From an uncultured Helicobacter sp. (GTDB lineage Bacteria > Campylobacterota > Campylobacteria > Campylobacterales > Helicobacteraceae), in assembly GCA_949299115.1 (NCBI GenBank), contig CASFZH010000002.1:100236-164235 (forward strand): DNA of 64,000 nt, given 5' to 3'. Below the pieces are notes generated by a model. That model did not search any database. It had not been told where the DNA came from and saw nothing but the letters and a program-made list of their open reading frames with translations. Both the position numbers and the translations under genes were made by a program. Positions 20,538 through 30,407 of the stretch are shown here, piece by piece (position 1 is the first letter of the stretch; every line of letters begins with the position of its first letter).

Positions 20538-23500
20538 ATCTACAGATGTATCCAACACTCGATTGCTAGAAGAAAACCGAAAAGCCAACCAATCTTTAGA
20601 ACAATTTGACAAAAATAAAATGAAGGGAGTTGAAAAATATTTAAAAAAAATATCACAGTATCGTAAAACAGATAAAAATATATCAGGCATTTCCAATCCT
20701 CTTGATTTGTTTGCTATTAATCATACACTAAAACAGACAATAGGAAATTCAAATTTTCAGTTTATAAATCAAAAAACACAAACATTCCAGAAACAATATA
20801 TTCATCAGCAAAATTCTGATGAATATAGAATACAAGACGGAATGTCTCATAATTCTCCAGAAATATCAAAAAATCACATCTTACAAGACACTGTATCTAA
20901 AAACTGCAATACAACTGTACCGTTAGAAAATATTCCACCATCAATAACCACAAATAACATAAAAAATAACACGAAATCTAAATTAAGACGTTTGATAGTT
21001 ATTTTTATGTTTTTATTAATTGGCATGATTATTGGATACAAAATTCTTACAAATGGAATCTCTATTGAACGTATTAATATTGCTGGCGTGCAAATCCACA
21101 ATATTTTCTTACAACTTGATAATCGACTTATTTTACAAATAGATAAACTCGACTTGACCAATATTGCCAGTACACAAGATACAGCAACACACGATAAGTC
21201 TTTTACAGAATCTCTGTATAACACAGTAAACTATATTCAAAAAAGTTTTTATATACTTAGTTATTTTAAAATTTTTGAAATCAAAAATATGATATTATAC
21301 AATAACTACCGTGTAGCGATTAAATATGATGATACAACTTATGAACTTGATACACCAATTTTTAATGCAAAGTTTACTATTATCAATAATCAAAATAATT
21401 TATATCTGAAAATTGCTACATTTGAGTTTGTAGATTTATCATTACATCTTGAGGGTGATTTTATTTTCTCAATTCCGCAAAAACAACTACTTTTTGATAT
21501 TAAAGCCATTAAAAACAATGATGATACACAAAAAGCAGAATTTTTAACATTAAAAGGAATGACAAACTTTCAAACTATTGTGTTAAATGGTGAAAGTAGT
21601 CAATTAGGCAATCTTGATATTATAAAACCATTTATTGACAACATTCAAGAGCAAAACCTTAGAAAAACATTACAAGCTTGGATTTTTGAAAAAGTAAAAT
21701 ATTCACAATTAAAAATTAATGAAATCAAAATGAATATTGAAATCGACAATATTGCCCACACATTGTTGAAAAATACTATTGTAAAAGCAACTATACAAAA
21801 ACCAGAAGTTACTCTTAATAAGGGGGTTAAACCTATTACAGGAAAAGAAGTGCTATTAGAGTTTAAAGAAGCTAGCCTCAATATTATTCCGATACAAGCA
21901 GAATTTGAAGGAATGGATTTAAATAATTCTGAGGTTTTAATAGCCAATATGCCACACCCCAGTGTTTACATTACTTTAAGTGGTAAAAATATATACCTTA
22001 ATTCTGACCTAAAAAAACTCATTGCAAGCTATGGGCTCACATTGCCTATTAAACAATATTATAATATTCGGAATTCACAACACACAAGAACTACAATCGC
22101 AAAAATACATAATAATACAGCACTTGATACGACAACAACAAATATTGAAAATATAGTAACAAAAATACCCAAAGAACAGTTACTGCCATCAAAAACAGAT
22201 ACCACACGATTACTATTATCTGATAACACTGCCATGATTTGTTATATAAAAGATATATCTACAGATGCAACAGAATCTAATGAAACGAAGAATCAACAAA
22301 ATCAAATACTAGATTCTGATATACCAACCCAAGAAAAATATAATCAAAGCTTATATGATAAAATCCTTGAGCTTAATCCCAATACAACACTAACAAATGA
22401 CCTATTACATAATATACAAGAAACAGAACAAACAAGCGTATATATTAAAATTGCCATTGAACACAATCATAAAATGCCGTCACATCCATTATTTTCTTTG
22501 CAGGGAATAATACATGCCAAAGATACTGATGTTGAACTTTATGGATTACCGTTGTATGCTAAAAAACTTAATGTCGCACTTGACATTGCACCACAACATA
22601 AATTTGTTTATGTGAATGGTAGTAGGGTTAAATGGAAAGAAATCATCAATGCTGATGTAAATGTGTTGTTGGATTTTGTAAAACAAAATATTCAAGCCGA
22701 CACCTATATTCACCAAGCACAAATTAATACCAATAATCTTGATGATTTGAGATTTACGCAAGATAAACAAAATGCGAAACAAAAAATCTCTATAATACCT
22801 AATCTTAGGTTACACAACACGCTACAGCACAATACAGAACATTATGCTGTATCTACACAGATTCCAACTAATGCTGGAATCTATTTTGATAAACACAATC
22901 TCACACATTATAACCAAACATGGCAAGATTCTGCTATGTATAAAATTATTCCAATTCAATATGTTGCACAAAATGAAAAAGTAATAACCAAAAATCAACA
23001 AAACAATATAACCAAAGATTTTGAGATTTCACAAGAAGATTTACAAAAACTACAACAAAAAGATAGCAAAGATGATGAACGAGTATTAAAAACATTAAAA
23101 AATAATCCTGTCTGGGACGATTTAAAAATACGTACAAAAAAAACAAGACCTTTCACACGATTAAGCGATAAAGAATTGCAGACGATTGCCCTTCATGAGA
23201 TTCAAAAAGATAGCAAGTTTTTCTCCTTCAAACACGACTTTTTATATATTAAGAATACAAATATTGATTTTAATCTTTCTTTTGCCAATAATTCGCTTAT
23301 GCTTAATATTCCAAAATTAAGTTTATTCTTGCAATTACATAAGAGTTTCAATCTTAAGATTACAAAAATTGAAAATATTTTGCAATTTTCGCCGCTAGCA
23401 CAATATTACGGAATCACACATGGCAACTTGCAATTCTCTATTCCTCAAATAACAAAACAAGATACACAAAATATTGAATTTATTCTCAATCTCACAAACT

Positions 23501-24618
23501 TACAATATCCGCTTTATACGTCTTTACATGAAAAAGTATCAAGCCTTAATCTCAAAGGAAAAATACACAATGATTCTATTATCATTATGGCAAATGATAA
23601 TATGGATTTTAAAAGCCACGACTCACTAAGTATGCTAAGAATCAAAGATTACCGTATCGATATTGATGAAGCATATAACTCAAAGATTCCATTTTTCATA
23701 GATTTATTTAAAGATAAACAAAAAGATTTACCCTACTCTGAAGCTGCCATTAGACAAGAAATACGTCTTATTGCTATTAAAAATAAATTACGTAAACAAA
23801 TGAAGATTAATCCCTTTGATTTTAATATCTTAGGAAATAACTTGCAATTCACTTTTTTAGGCTATACAATACCTTTCGATTCTGTTACTATACGTTTTAT
23901 CGATGGAAATATTCTTATCGATGGGCAATATGAAAAAGGAATTGCAAATATTAATGTTATCAAAGATAATGTTGGTATAAAAGCAAAAAATTTTAGTGGG
24001 GATTTTATTAATACTGTTTTTATGTCTGCAAAAGATGGTAAAAAAATAGTCAATAATGGGACTTTCAGTCTTGATGCATTGTATCGTGGTGGTATTTTCA
24101 ATGCAAGTATGGAAATTCAAAATACTGCAATAATTGAATTTAAAGCTATGCAAAATATTTTTGCTCTTATTGACGCCGTCCCTTCCTTATTTATGTTTAA
24201 AAATCCTCATATTAGCACAACAGGTTATCAAATTAATTTTGGTAAGGTTTTGTTTGCGATTAATAATGACTATGTGGGGCTACAAAATATTTTTTTACTT
24301 GGTAATTCTATGGATATCAATGGACGAGGTATTATTGATATTGAAACACAAGAAATAAATGCAAATTTAAATATTTCAACTATTAAAAATTTGAGTAAAT
24401 TTATCAATAAGATTCCAATATTAGGATATCTTATTCTTGGGCGGGAAGGACAAATCAGCACAAACTTAATTTTAACAGGCAAGTATTCAAACCCAAAAGT
24501 TAATATTACAATTGCTGAGGACATTGTAAAAGCACCATTTAATATTTTAAGACGAGTTTTTCCAATTGAAATGATTATTGAAAATTTTAAAAATGGGGAA
24601 GAAACGATTGATTTTTAA
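20431..24618 (+). CDS. AsmA-like large envelope protein (DUF3971/AsmA C-terminal type)
   Basis: This 1395-residue protein has one membrane helix (about residues 186-206, LIVIFMFLLIGMIIGYKILT) and a long beta-rich periplasmic part. The final 200 residues, with the LGYLILGREGQISTNLILTG segment, match the AsmA-like C-terminal domain seen in bridge-like lipid transport proteins such as AsmA, TamB and YhdP, and in the H. pylori protein next to mltG. Unusually, the helix is preceded by about 185 polar Asn/Lys/Gln-rich residues that would be cytoplasmic; a later start is possible. Role inferred: lipid transport or outer-membrane homeostasis. Confidence 0.75.
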   Translation: MPINERNEKSGFSQSVTLSNHKKNLEKSTPALLQHISTDVSNTRLLEENRKANQSLEQFDKNKMKGVEKYLKKISQYRKTDKNISGISNPLDLFAINHTLKQTIGNSNFQFINQKTQTFQKQYIHQQNSDEYRIQDGMSHNSPEISKNHILQDTVSKNCNTTVPLENIPPSITTNNIKNNTKSKLRRLIVIFMFLLIGMIIGYKILTNGISIERINIAGVQIHNIFLQLDNRLILQIDKLDLTNIASTQDTATHDKSFTESLYNTVNYIQKSFYILSYFKIFEIKNMILYNNYRVAIKYDDTTYELDTPIFNAKFTIINNQNNLYLKIATFEFVDLSLHLEGDFIFSIPQKQLLFDIKAIKNNDDTQKAEFLTLKGMTNFQTIVLNGESSQLGNLDIIKPFIDNIQEQNLRKTLQAWIFEKVKYSQLKINEIKMNIEIDNIAHTLLKNTIVKATIQKPEVTLNKGVKPITGKEVLLEFKEASLNIIPIQAEFEGMDLNNSEVLIANMPHPSVYITLSGKNIYLNSDLKKLIASYGLTLPIKQYYNIRNSQHTRTTIAKIHNNTALDTTTTNIENIVTKIPKEQLLPSKTDTTRLLLSDNTAMICYIKDISTDATESNETKNQQNQILDSDIPTQEKYNQSLYDKILELNPNTTLTNDLLHNIQETEQTSVYIKIAIEHNHKMPSHPLFSLQGIIHAKDTDVELYGLPLYAKKLNVALDIAPQHKFVYVNGSRVKWKEIINADVNVLLDFVKQNIQADTYIHQAQINTNNLDDLRFTQDKQNAKQKISIIPNLRLHNTLQHNTEHYAVSTQIPTNAGIYFDKHNLTHYNQTWQDSAMYKIIPIQYVAQNEKVITKNQQNNITKDFEISQEDLQKLQQKDSKDDERVLKTLKNNPVWDDLKIRTKKTRPFTRLSDKELQTIALHEIQKDSKFFSFKHDFLYIKNTNIDFNLSFANNSLMLNIPKLSLFLQLHKSFNLKITKIENILQFSPLAQYYGITHGNLQFSIPQITKQDTQNIEFILNLTNLQYPLYTSLHEKVSSLNLKGKIHNDSIIIMANDNMDFKSHDSLSMLRIKDYRIDIDEAYNSKIPFFIDLFKDKQKDLPYSEAAIRQEIRLIAIKNKLRKQMKINPFDFNILGNNLQFTFLGYTIPFDSVTIRFIDGNILIDGQYEKGIANINVIKDNVGIKAKNFSGDFINTVFMSAKDGKKIVNNGTFSLDALYRGGIFNASMEIQNTAIIEFKAMQNIFALIDAVPSLFMFKNPHISTTGYQINFGKVLFAINNDYVGLQNIFLLGNSMDINGRGIIDIETQEINANLNISTIKNLSKFINKIPILGYLILGREGQISTNLILTGKYSNPKVNITIAEDIVKAPFNILRRVFPIEMIIENFKNGEETIDF

Positions 24619-25292
24619 TTAAGTAAGCATTGCTCTTATATCAAAATATAAAACTTGCACGTTACACTGTTTATCCCCTTGAAACTATGAATATTTATAA
24701 AATGTCTTTTCTATAAATACATCTATTTTTGTTAATCATTTTTCCAAATTCTTTCATAATCTTTATCTCAGTTTTTTGCTTTTGCATTGCGCAACACTTT
24801 CATGTATTAGCTAAAATCAACAAAGTGCATAACAAAATTCCAAATAAATATTATTTTAAACCCATTTTTATGTGTAATTCGTAATACATATAAGCCCATC
24901 GGTTTAAGATTTATTGCATTTTTTACTTCAAATTATTTCTAATTCTAAAATACCTTAATGACATTCTGCAAAAACATCAGAGTCATCATATATCTCATAT
25001 TGCAAAATTTAAACCCATGCTGCAAGATTTTTTATGATTTACTATTGGTTTTATATTCTAAATATATCACACTACACAATCATAAAATACCAACTAATTA
25101 AGATTCTTTGAATTTAAAAATATCCAATATATCAACTTTTTCAAAAATTGAAATCATTTTAAATATTATATCATTGTTTATGTCTTGCATTTTTTGAACA
25201 TAATATAGAAATTATCGAAAACCGCTACAAAACTTGTGATATTAAGTATTTTATTTTATAATTCTGTTAGATTTTACATTTAAGGAGATAAT
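24619..25292. other. Noncoding gap of 674 bases
   Basis: AT-rich, with no ORF that has a ribosome site, no tRNA-like cloverleaf and no strong hairpin that I can see. The last 30 bases hold the AAGGAG ribosome site of the YdcH-like gene. This is the second longest gap in the window and could hide a small RNA, but the sequence gives no direct sign of one. Confidence 0.4.
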
Positions 25293-25523
25293 ATGTTTCA
25301 TGAATATCGCGATGAGATTACATATCTTAAACAGCACAATTTACACTTTGAAAAACTTTTCAATGAACACAATGAGTTAGATGAACAAATACAAAAAGCA
25401 GAAGAAGGCGTTGAACATTTAAGTAATCAAGAAATTGAAGTGCTGAAAAAGAAAAAATTGCTTTTGAAAGACCAAATTTATGCAATGATACTGGAATATA
25501 GAAAAACTCATTCAAAATCATAA
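25293..25523 (+). CDS. YdcH/DUF465-family small coiled-coil protein
   Basis: This 76-residue, highly charged protein begins MFHEYRDEITYLKQHNLHFEKLFNEHNELD-like (the HxxF...HxxLD pattern of the DUF465/YdcH family) and ends in a lysine-rich helix, LKKKKLLLKDQIYAMIL. The whole chain looks like a two-helix coiled coil. AAGGAGAT lies five bases before the ATG, so translation is strong. Function of the family is not settled. It stands alone between two long gaps. Confidence 0.8.
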   Translation: MFHEYRDEITYLKQHNLHFEKLFNEHNELDEQIQKAEEGVEHLSNQEIEVLKKKKLLLKDQIYAMILEYRKTHSKS

Positions 25524-25756
25524 GCACAGCCATCATTCATTTAGCAATTAATACCACAAGCACATATATTTTTATATTAATTACTTCTAGTATGAAATGT
25601 TAATATTATAAGACCTCGTACCTAAATATCATTCTCGTAAGTAGCCTTATAAGTTTTTTAACAATAGATTAGATTCTATTGTAGTCTTACATTTTAAGAA
25701 TTACAAATGACGATTTTTTAAATTTATGAATCTAAATCAATCAAAACTATCTTAAA

Positions 25757-26770
25757 TTACTTTGCATAACTATAGGATTGTGGCCAAGGCATATCGGCAT
25801 TAAGAACTTTGCTTGCATGTAATGCCCAGTAGGGATTTCGTAAAAGCTCTCTCCCGATAAACACTGCATCACATCTTTCATTTGCAATCATTTCATTTGC
25901 CATATATGCATCAGAAATTAAACCTCCGCTAATGCAAGGAATAGTTTGTAATCCATGTTTTATTATTTCACAACTCCGCGTTTGATAACCAGCAAATATT
26001 TGTACATTCTCTCCTGTAAACACATTACCAACAACTCCCCCTGTGCTTATGTCAAGACAATCAATAGAATCTTTGAATGGATTCAATAATTCAATAAAAT
26101 CTGTAGGCACATTGCCATCTTTTGCATAATCATTAGCAGAAATTCGTAACATTATAGGATAATCTTTTGGTAAAACTTCTTTACAAGCAGCAATCACCTC
26201 TTGCAAAAATAAAGCCCTATTTTTACCATATTCATCGCTTCTTTGATTTGTGATTGGACTTAAAAATTGTGATACCAAATAACCATGTGCGCCATGTATT
26301 TCTATAGAATCAAAACCAGCTTGATAGGCTCTTTTTGCTGCCATTTTAAAAAGACACACGACTTCCTTAATATCATCTATACTCATTTCTTTTGGAGTTG
26401 GCAAATTACCAAAAGCTATGGGTGAAGGGGCTAAAATATTGCTATCACAATCACACTTACGTCCAGCATGTATAAGTTGAATAGCTATTTTACCTCCATA
26501 TTCATGCACACTATCAACAACTTCCTTCAATCCACTAATTTGAGAATCTTCCCAAATCCCGAGATCTTTTTTGGTTATCCGACCATTAGAACTTATAGCC
26601 GTTGATTCTACAATAATAAGCCCTACTCCACCTATTGCTCGTGTTGCATAATGTATTCTATGCCATGATGTTGCCATACCATCTTGTGTAGCCTGATATT
26701 GGCACATAGGAGGCATGACTATTCTATTTTTTATTTCTAAGTTTTTTATTTTCCATTTTGAAAATAACAT
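25757..26770 (-). CDS. NADH:flavin oxidoreductase, Old Yellow Enzyme family (YqjM/NamA type)
   Basis: This is an FMN-dependent reductase of the OYE family, which reduces activated carbon-carbon double bonds with NAD(P)H. Residues match the YqjM subclass: IVMPPMCQYQ with the redox-tuning cysteine, HRIHYATRAIGGVGLI, IQLIHAGRKC, the substrate-binding histidine pair in EIHGAHGYLVSQFLSP, and TNQRSDEYG. Length 337 is normal for the single-domain class. The physiological substrate is unknown; detoxification of electrophiles is the usual suggestion. Confidence 0.92.
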   Translation of the reverse strand: MLFSKWKIKNLEIKNRIVMPPMCQYQATQDGMATSWHRIHYATRAIGGVGLIIVESTAISSNGRITKKDLGIWEDSQISGLKEVVDSVHEYGGKIAIQLIHAGRKCDCDSNILAPSPIAFGNLPTPKEMSIDDIKEVVCLFKMAAKRAYQAGFDSIEIHGAHGYLVSQFLSPITNQRSDEYGKNRALFLQEVIAACKEVLPKDYPIMLRISANDYAKDGNVPTDFIELLNPFKDSIDCLDISTGGVVGNVFTGENVQIFAGYQTRSCEIIKHGLQTIPCISGGLISDAYMANEMIANERCDAVFIGRELLRNPYWALHASKVLNADMPWPQSYSYAK

Positions 26771-26887
26771 TTTATATCCTTAAATAATAAATTATTGTAG
26801 AGAAAAATTGTAAAAAAAATAGGTAAATATAATAACGCAATCTTAAGAATTTCATGTGAAACTATAAGTGTCCTAGGATATTTAAAA

Positions 26888-29110
26888 CTAGAATCTATAT
26901 CGTATTTCAATTCTATAATCAGTTCCGGGTTCATACAATGCCGCACGAATAACATTTGCAGCTTCATGGAAATCACTATTTGCTTCAATCTTTAATGGTG
27001 AGGTCGGATCAATATAATACGCATTGAATATATTATAAATACTGAATCTTAGAGTTAATTTATCTCTACCTATAGGATAATAGCTTATATGCAAATCAGA
27101 CACACTATACCCTTCTCTACCAATATCCATAAATTCATGATTGTAAATATCATAACCCTGTGTACCTTTTCTAAATCCAGTTACAAAACGAGAAAGCCAC
27201 GCAATATCAAATTTCTGTGCTTCATATTTGAGCTGCAATATAAAAGAATATCCCCATGTTGCACCAAGTTCATAGGTATCAGCCAACAATGCACCATTAC
27301 CACTGCCACCCGCAGTAAGCCAATTGCGTGCAGCACTCAATCCTAACTCAAAACCATAATAATAGAATCGACTACCTATTTCAAAACCATAATTAATAAT
27401 TGGAAAATCCACATTATTTCTTACACTCTCATGTATATGTGGTTGACCAGGAATGGTCGCATGATTATGTCCATTATTCGCATAGCTATTAATATAGTGT
27501 AAAATATTGCCATAATATGCTGCAATATTTAAACTCATAAAATCATTGATATAATCAATATTAAGCTCAACATGATTCGAATATTCGGCTCTTAAATTTG
27601 GTGCGACTTGTGCAGCAGTTTCACGTAAAAGAGTGGCATCTCCGGGTGTCGCACCACGTGTAACAAAGGCATATTTTATACCAATGTCAAAGCCATTTAA
27701 AATAGTATATGTGAGAGCTGTGCTAGGTGAAAACCCTTGTGTTAATTGATGATGTGAGTTTTTATCAAAATAATAATATATATCATATCGTGTTCCATAG
27801 CTCCATTTTAAAGATGATAGAATATCCCATGTATCTTGAATAAAGCCGCCAACAATATGAGCATTTTCAACACCTCTATTCGACACCGATATACCATCAA
27901 TGATTTGATTTTTTTCAGATTCTGCCATATTATCATCACGCACTTTCATGCCCTGATAATCAAACCCATATTCTAAAAGATGTTTTTGAAATTGATGGCT
28001 AAATTGCATAGCCCCCCCATAATTATCCAATACAATTGCCCTCTTAACAATACCTTCGCTATCAATTACACTATTATCTGTAGTTACATTCAATGGAGTA
28101 AGATTAACATTTTTAGTATTATTGTAAGCAGTAATCTTAATTTTTGGCATTATTTGATTACTTGGCACATATTCATAGTTTACGTGTAAATTTGAATTTT
28201 GATTGATATGATGAAATATTTGTGAAGCATTGGTTAGGTAAGATGCTGAAGATCCAATATCGCTACGATATGGACGTGTAGCGGTGTCATAAATATTCAT
28301 GTATCCAACAGAAAAACCCTGATGATCATCAATTTGTCCTCCAACTTTTAATAATATATTGTTTTGCATAGAATTGCTACCTAATACTGTATTGTCTTTG
28401 TGAGGATTTAAAAAATCTTGATACACATGTTTCGCATCGCGGTAATTCAATATATTTTGATGATTAAAAGACAACAAAACTCCAACATCTTTAAATAATC
28501 TTGCATATACATTAGTATTTACCTTATATCCAAAATTTGTAAAAAACCCTCCAGCAATCTCTGTACCGAACTTTTGGTTGGGTTTTAAAAAATCACTTGC
28601 ATTCTTTGTTTCAAATTCAATTGCCCCCTTTAAAGCACCAGGTCCAATACTTGCTTGAGCCATACCTTTACTAACAGTAATCCTTTTTATTAACGACGGA
28701 TCAATAAGAAGACTGCCTTGATGATGAAAGGCATTGCCATTTTGTGCCGCACCATCAATAGTAACACGCATCATAAGACTTTCAAAACCGCGAATATAGA
28801 TTTTTTGTCCCACATTAGAACCACCACCAACAGAAATAGACGGATCGTTTTTAAATATCTCTTTTAAATTGGAAGATTGTTGCAATCCAATTTCATTATC
28901 TGTAACAATAGTTTGCGAACTTGTTTCATAACCCTTCAACGTAGCAATAGTATTAATTGCTTCAAGCGATAATGTTTGTTCTTTGTTATTTGAAAATTGT
29001 TGATTAGATATTGCAGATTCCGCAATATGCGGATGATGTGTTTTTGCAAAAAGCAATCTAGATATCAAGACACATAATAATACCATGTATACGGTAAGCA
29101 ATCTTTTCAT
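26888..29110 (-). CDS. TonB-dependent outer-membrane receptor, FrpB-like
   Basis: A signal peptide (MKRLLTVYMVLLCVLISRLLFA) leads into a plug domain: IVTDNEIGLQQ, IYIRGFESLMMRVTIDGA and FHHQGSLLIDPSLIKRI closely follow the H. pylori FrpB receptors. A 22-strand barrel ends in the required aromatic residue (IEIRYRF). FrpB proteins take up haem, haemoglobin or nickel; which applies here is not clear. The 300 bases upstream are packed with AAT repeats resembling Fur boxes. A G7 run within the coding strand (28012-28018) is a short potential slippage site. Length 740. Confidence 0.93.
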   Translation of the reverse strand: MKRLLTVYMVLLCVLISRLLFAKTHHPHIAESAISNQQFSNNKEQTLSLEAINTIATLKGYETSSQTIVTDNEIGLQQSSNLKEIFKNDPSISVGGGSNVGQKIYIRGFESLMMRVTIDGAAQNGNAFHHQGSLLIDPSLIKRITVSKGMAQASIGPGALKGAIEFETKNASDFLKPNQKFGTEIAGGFFTNFGYKVNTNVYARLFKDVGVLLSFNHQNILNYRDAKHVYQDFLNPHKDNTVLGSNSMQNNILLKVGGQIDDHQGFSVGYMNIYDTATRPYRSDIGSSASYLTNASQIFHHINQNSNLHVNYEYVPSNQIMPKIKITAYNNTKNVNLTPLNVTTDNSVIDSEGIVKRAIVLDNYGGAMQFSHQFQKHLLEYGFDYQGMKVRDDNMAESEKNQIIDGISVSNRGVENAHIVGGFIQDTWDILSSLKWSYGTRYDIYYYFDKNSHHQLTQGFSPSTALTYTILNGFDIGIKYAFVTRGATPGDATLLRETAAQVAPNLRAEYSNHVELNIDYINDFMSLNIAAYYGNILHYINSYANNGHNHATIPGQPHIHESVRNNVDFPIINYGFEIGSRFYYYGFELGLSAARNWLTAGGSGNGALLADTYELGATWGYSFILQLKYEAQKFDIAWLSRFVTGFRKGTQGYDIYNHEFMDIGREGYSVSDLHISYYPIGRDKLTLRFSIYNIFNAYYIDPTSPLKIEANSDFHEAANVIRAALYEPGTDYRIEIRYRF

Positions 29111-29133
29111 ATAAAATTCCTATTTTTATTAAA

Positions 29134-29181
29134 TAATAATAATTAAATAATATAATTATTATATTATAATAATAACTAATA
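29134..29181 (-). promoter_or_regulatory. AAT-triplet repeats resembling Fur boxes upstream of the receptor gene
   Basis: Compared with the reported Helicobacter Fur consensus TAATAATnATTATTA, 29167-29181 matches 12 of 14 fixed positions and 29134-29148 matches 11; a third copy at 29243-29257 also matches 11. They lie 24-147 bases before the receptor start codon, where a repressor would block transcription. In DNA this AT-rich some matches arise by chance, and the nickel regulator NikR is an alternative. Confidence 0.45.
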
Positions 29182-29391
29182 TATTAAAGTAAATAAAATT
29201 ATAATTTAAAAAAAATAAAAATATTTTATTATTAAAATTAACTAATAATGATAATATAATACTTGTTACCGTAAAAATTTCCCCAACATTAAAGCGATAT
29301 ATTCCAATATTTATATTTAGTGATTTATATTCAAACTCTGAATTACGTTATAATTACATATGGTAGTTTTAGTATAAAATTATTGATTCTA

Positions 29392-29400
29392 TGGTATTAT
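29392..29400 (+). promoter_or_regulatory. Extended -10 promoter for cheV
   Basis: TG, one base, TATTAT, located 36 bases before the cheV start. It fits the housekeeping extended -10 pattern; no sigma-28 or sigma-54 type element was seen. Confidence 0.35.
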
Positions 29401-29435
29401 TTTAGATGTCGAATTTATTTCAAAGGGCTTGAATT

Positions 29436-30392
29436 ATGGCAATGTCAAATATTGATCAAGTAACAAACTTACACAAAAATAATGAACTACAATTACTTTG
29501 CTTTCGTTTAGAAAAAGGGAGGGATTTATACGCTGTCAACGTTTTTAAAATTCGTGAAGTCGTAAAATATAATGGAACTATTACTATTGTGGGACATGAA
29601 CCAAACTCTTTAGTAGAAGGACTAATTACCATTCGTGAGCTAACTATTCCTCTTATTGATATGCGGAAATGGTTTTTTTATGACCCTGCTATTCCTAGTA
29701 AAGATTTACGTAATTATGCCGTCCAAAGAGAAAAAAATGAAGATGATATTATTATGATATGTGAATTTTCAAGATGGACAATTGGTGTAAGAATCTATGA
29801 AGCCGATAGAATACTAAACAAAAAATGGACAGAAATTGAGCAAAGCACTGGTGTCGGTGGTAGCAATGGCAACGGCAAACTTGTTTCACGTACACGTTAC
29901 TATGATGGCAAATTAGTACAAGTTGTTGATATTGAAAAAATGCTCGTAGACGTATTTCCTTGGATTGAAGAAGAAAAAAATAAAGAAATGGAAAGCATAC
30001 ATCAAATTCAAACTACTAAAAAAGTCCTCTTAGCAGATGATAGCCCTATTGTTTTAAAGACTATGCAAGCAATTCTTAATCGATTAGGCATAGCACATCT
30101 CGATTTTATAAATGGACAAAAATTGCTTGATTATCTCTTTAACCCAGAAACAGATATTAATGATATTGGATTAATTATCACAGATTTAGAAATGCCAGAA
30201 GCAAGTGGTTTTGAAGTTATTAAACAAGTCAAAACAAATGCAATTTCAAAACATATTCCCATTGTAGTTAACTCTTCAATGAGTGGTACAAGCAATGAAG
30301 AAATGGCATTATCGCTTGATGCTGATGATTTTATATCAAAGTCAAATCCAATACAAATAGAAAAAGCAGTCAACAAACTTATGTTACGATAA
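29436..30392 (+). CDS. cheV: Chemotaxis coupling protein CheV (CheV1-like)
   Basis: CheV couples chemoreceptors to the CheA kinase. Residues 20-180 form a CheW-like domain and 200-318 a response-regulator receiver: acidic pocket LLADDSP, phospho-acceptor aspartate in IITDLEMPE, serine in VVNSSMSG and lysine in DDFISKSNP. The protein follows H. pylori CheV1 along its whole length, including NELQLLCFRL and DVFPWIE. It lies 15 bases before nspC, the same order as in H. pylori. Confidence 0.96.
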   Translation: MAMSNIDQVTNLHKNNELQLLCFRLEKGRDLYAVNVFKIREVVKYNGTITIVGHEPNSLVEGLITIRELTIPLIDMRKWFFYDPAIPSKDLRNYAVQREKNEDDIIMICEFSRWTIGVRIYEADRILNKKWTEIEQSTGVGGSNGNGKLVSRTRYYDGKLVQVVDIEKMLVDVFPWIEEEKNKEMESIHQIQTTKKVLLADDSPIVLKTMQAILNRLGIAHLDFINGQKLLDYLFNPETDINDIGLIITDLEMPEASGFEVIKQVKTNAISKHIPIVVNSSMSGTSNEEMALSLDADDFISKSNPIQIEKAVNKLMLR

Positions 30393-30407
30393 CGTATAGA
30401 GATTGTC

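Larger units (their letters stand above)
29111..29435. other. Divergent intergenic region between frpB-like receptor and cheV
   Basis: This 325-base gap carries the promoters of both divergent genes. The receptor side is nearly pure A/T with repeated AAT triplets; the cheV side has an extended -10 element (TG at 29392 and TATTAT at 29395-29400). No ORF is credible here. Confidence 0.6.

Noticed and set aside
20538..20696. N-terminal extension of MltG up to ATG 20696
   Set aside because: The added 53 residues are Cys/Ser/Phe-rich, lie antisense to the AsmA-like frame and are not expected in MltG.
24619..25292. Possible tRNA or structured RNA in the 674-base gap
   Set aside because: No cloverleaf, no GTTCRA-type T-loop and no strong hairpin could be found by eye.
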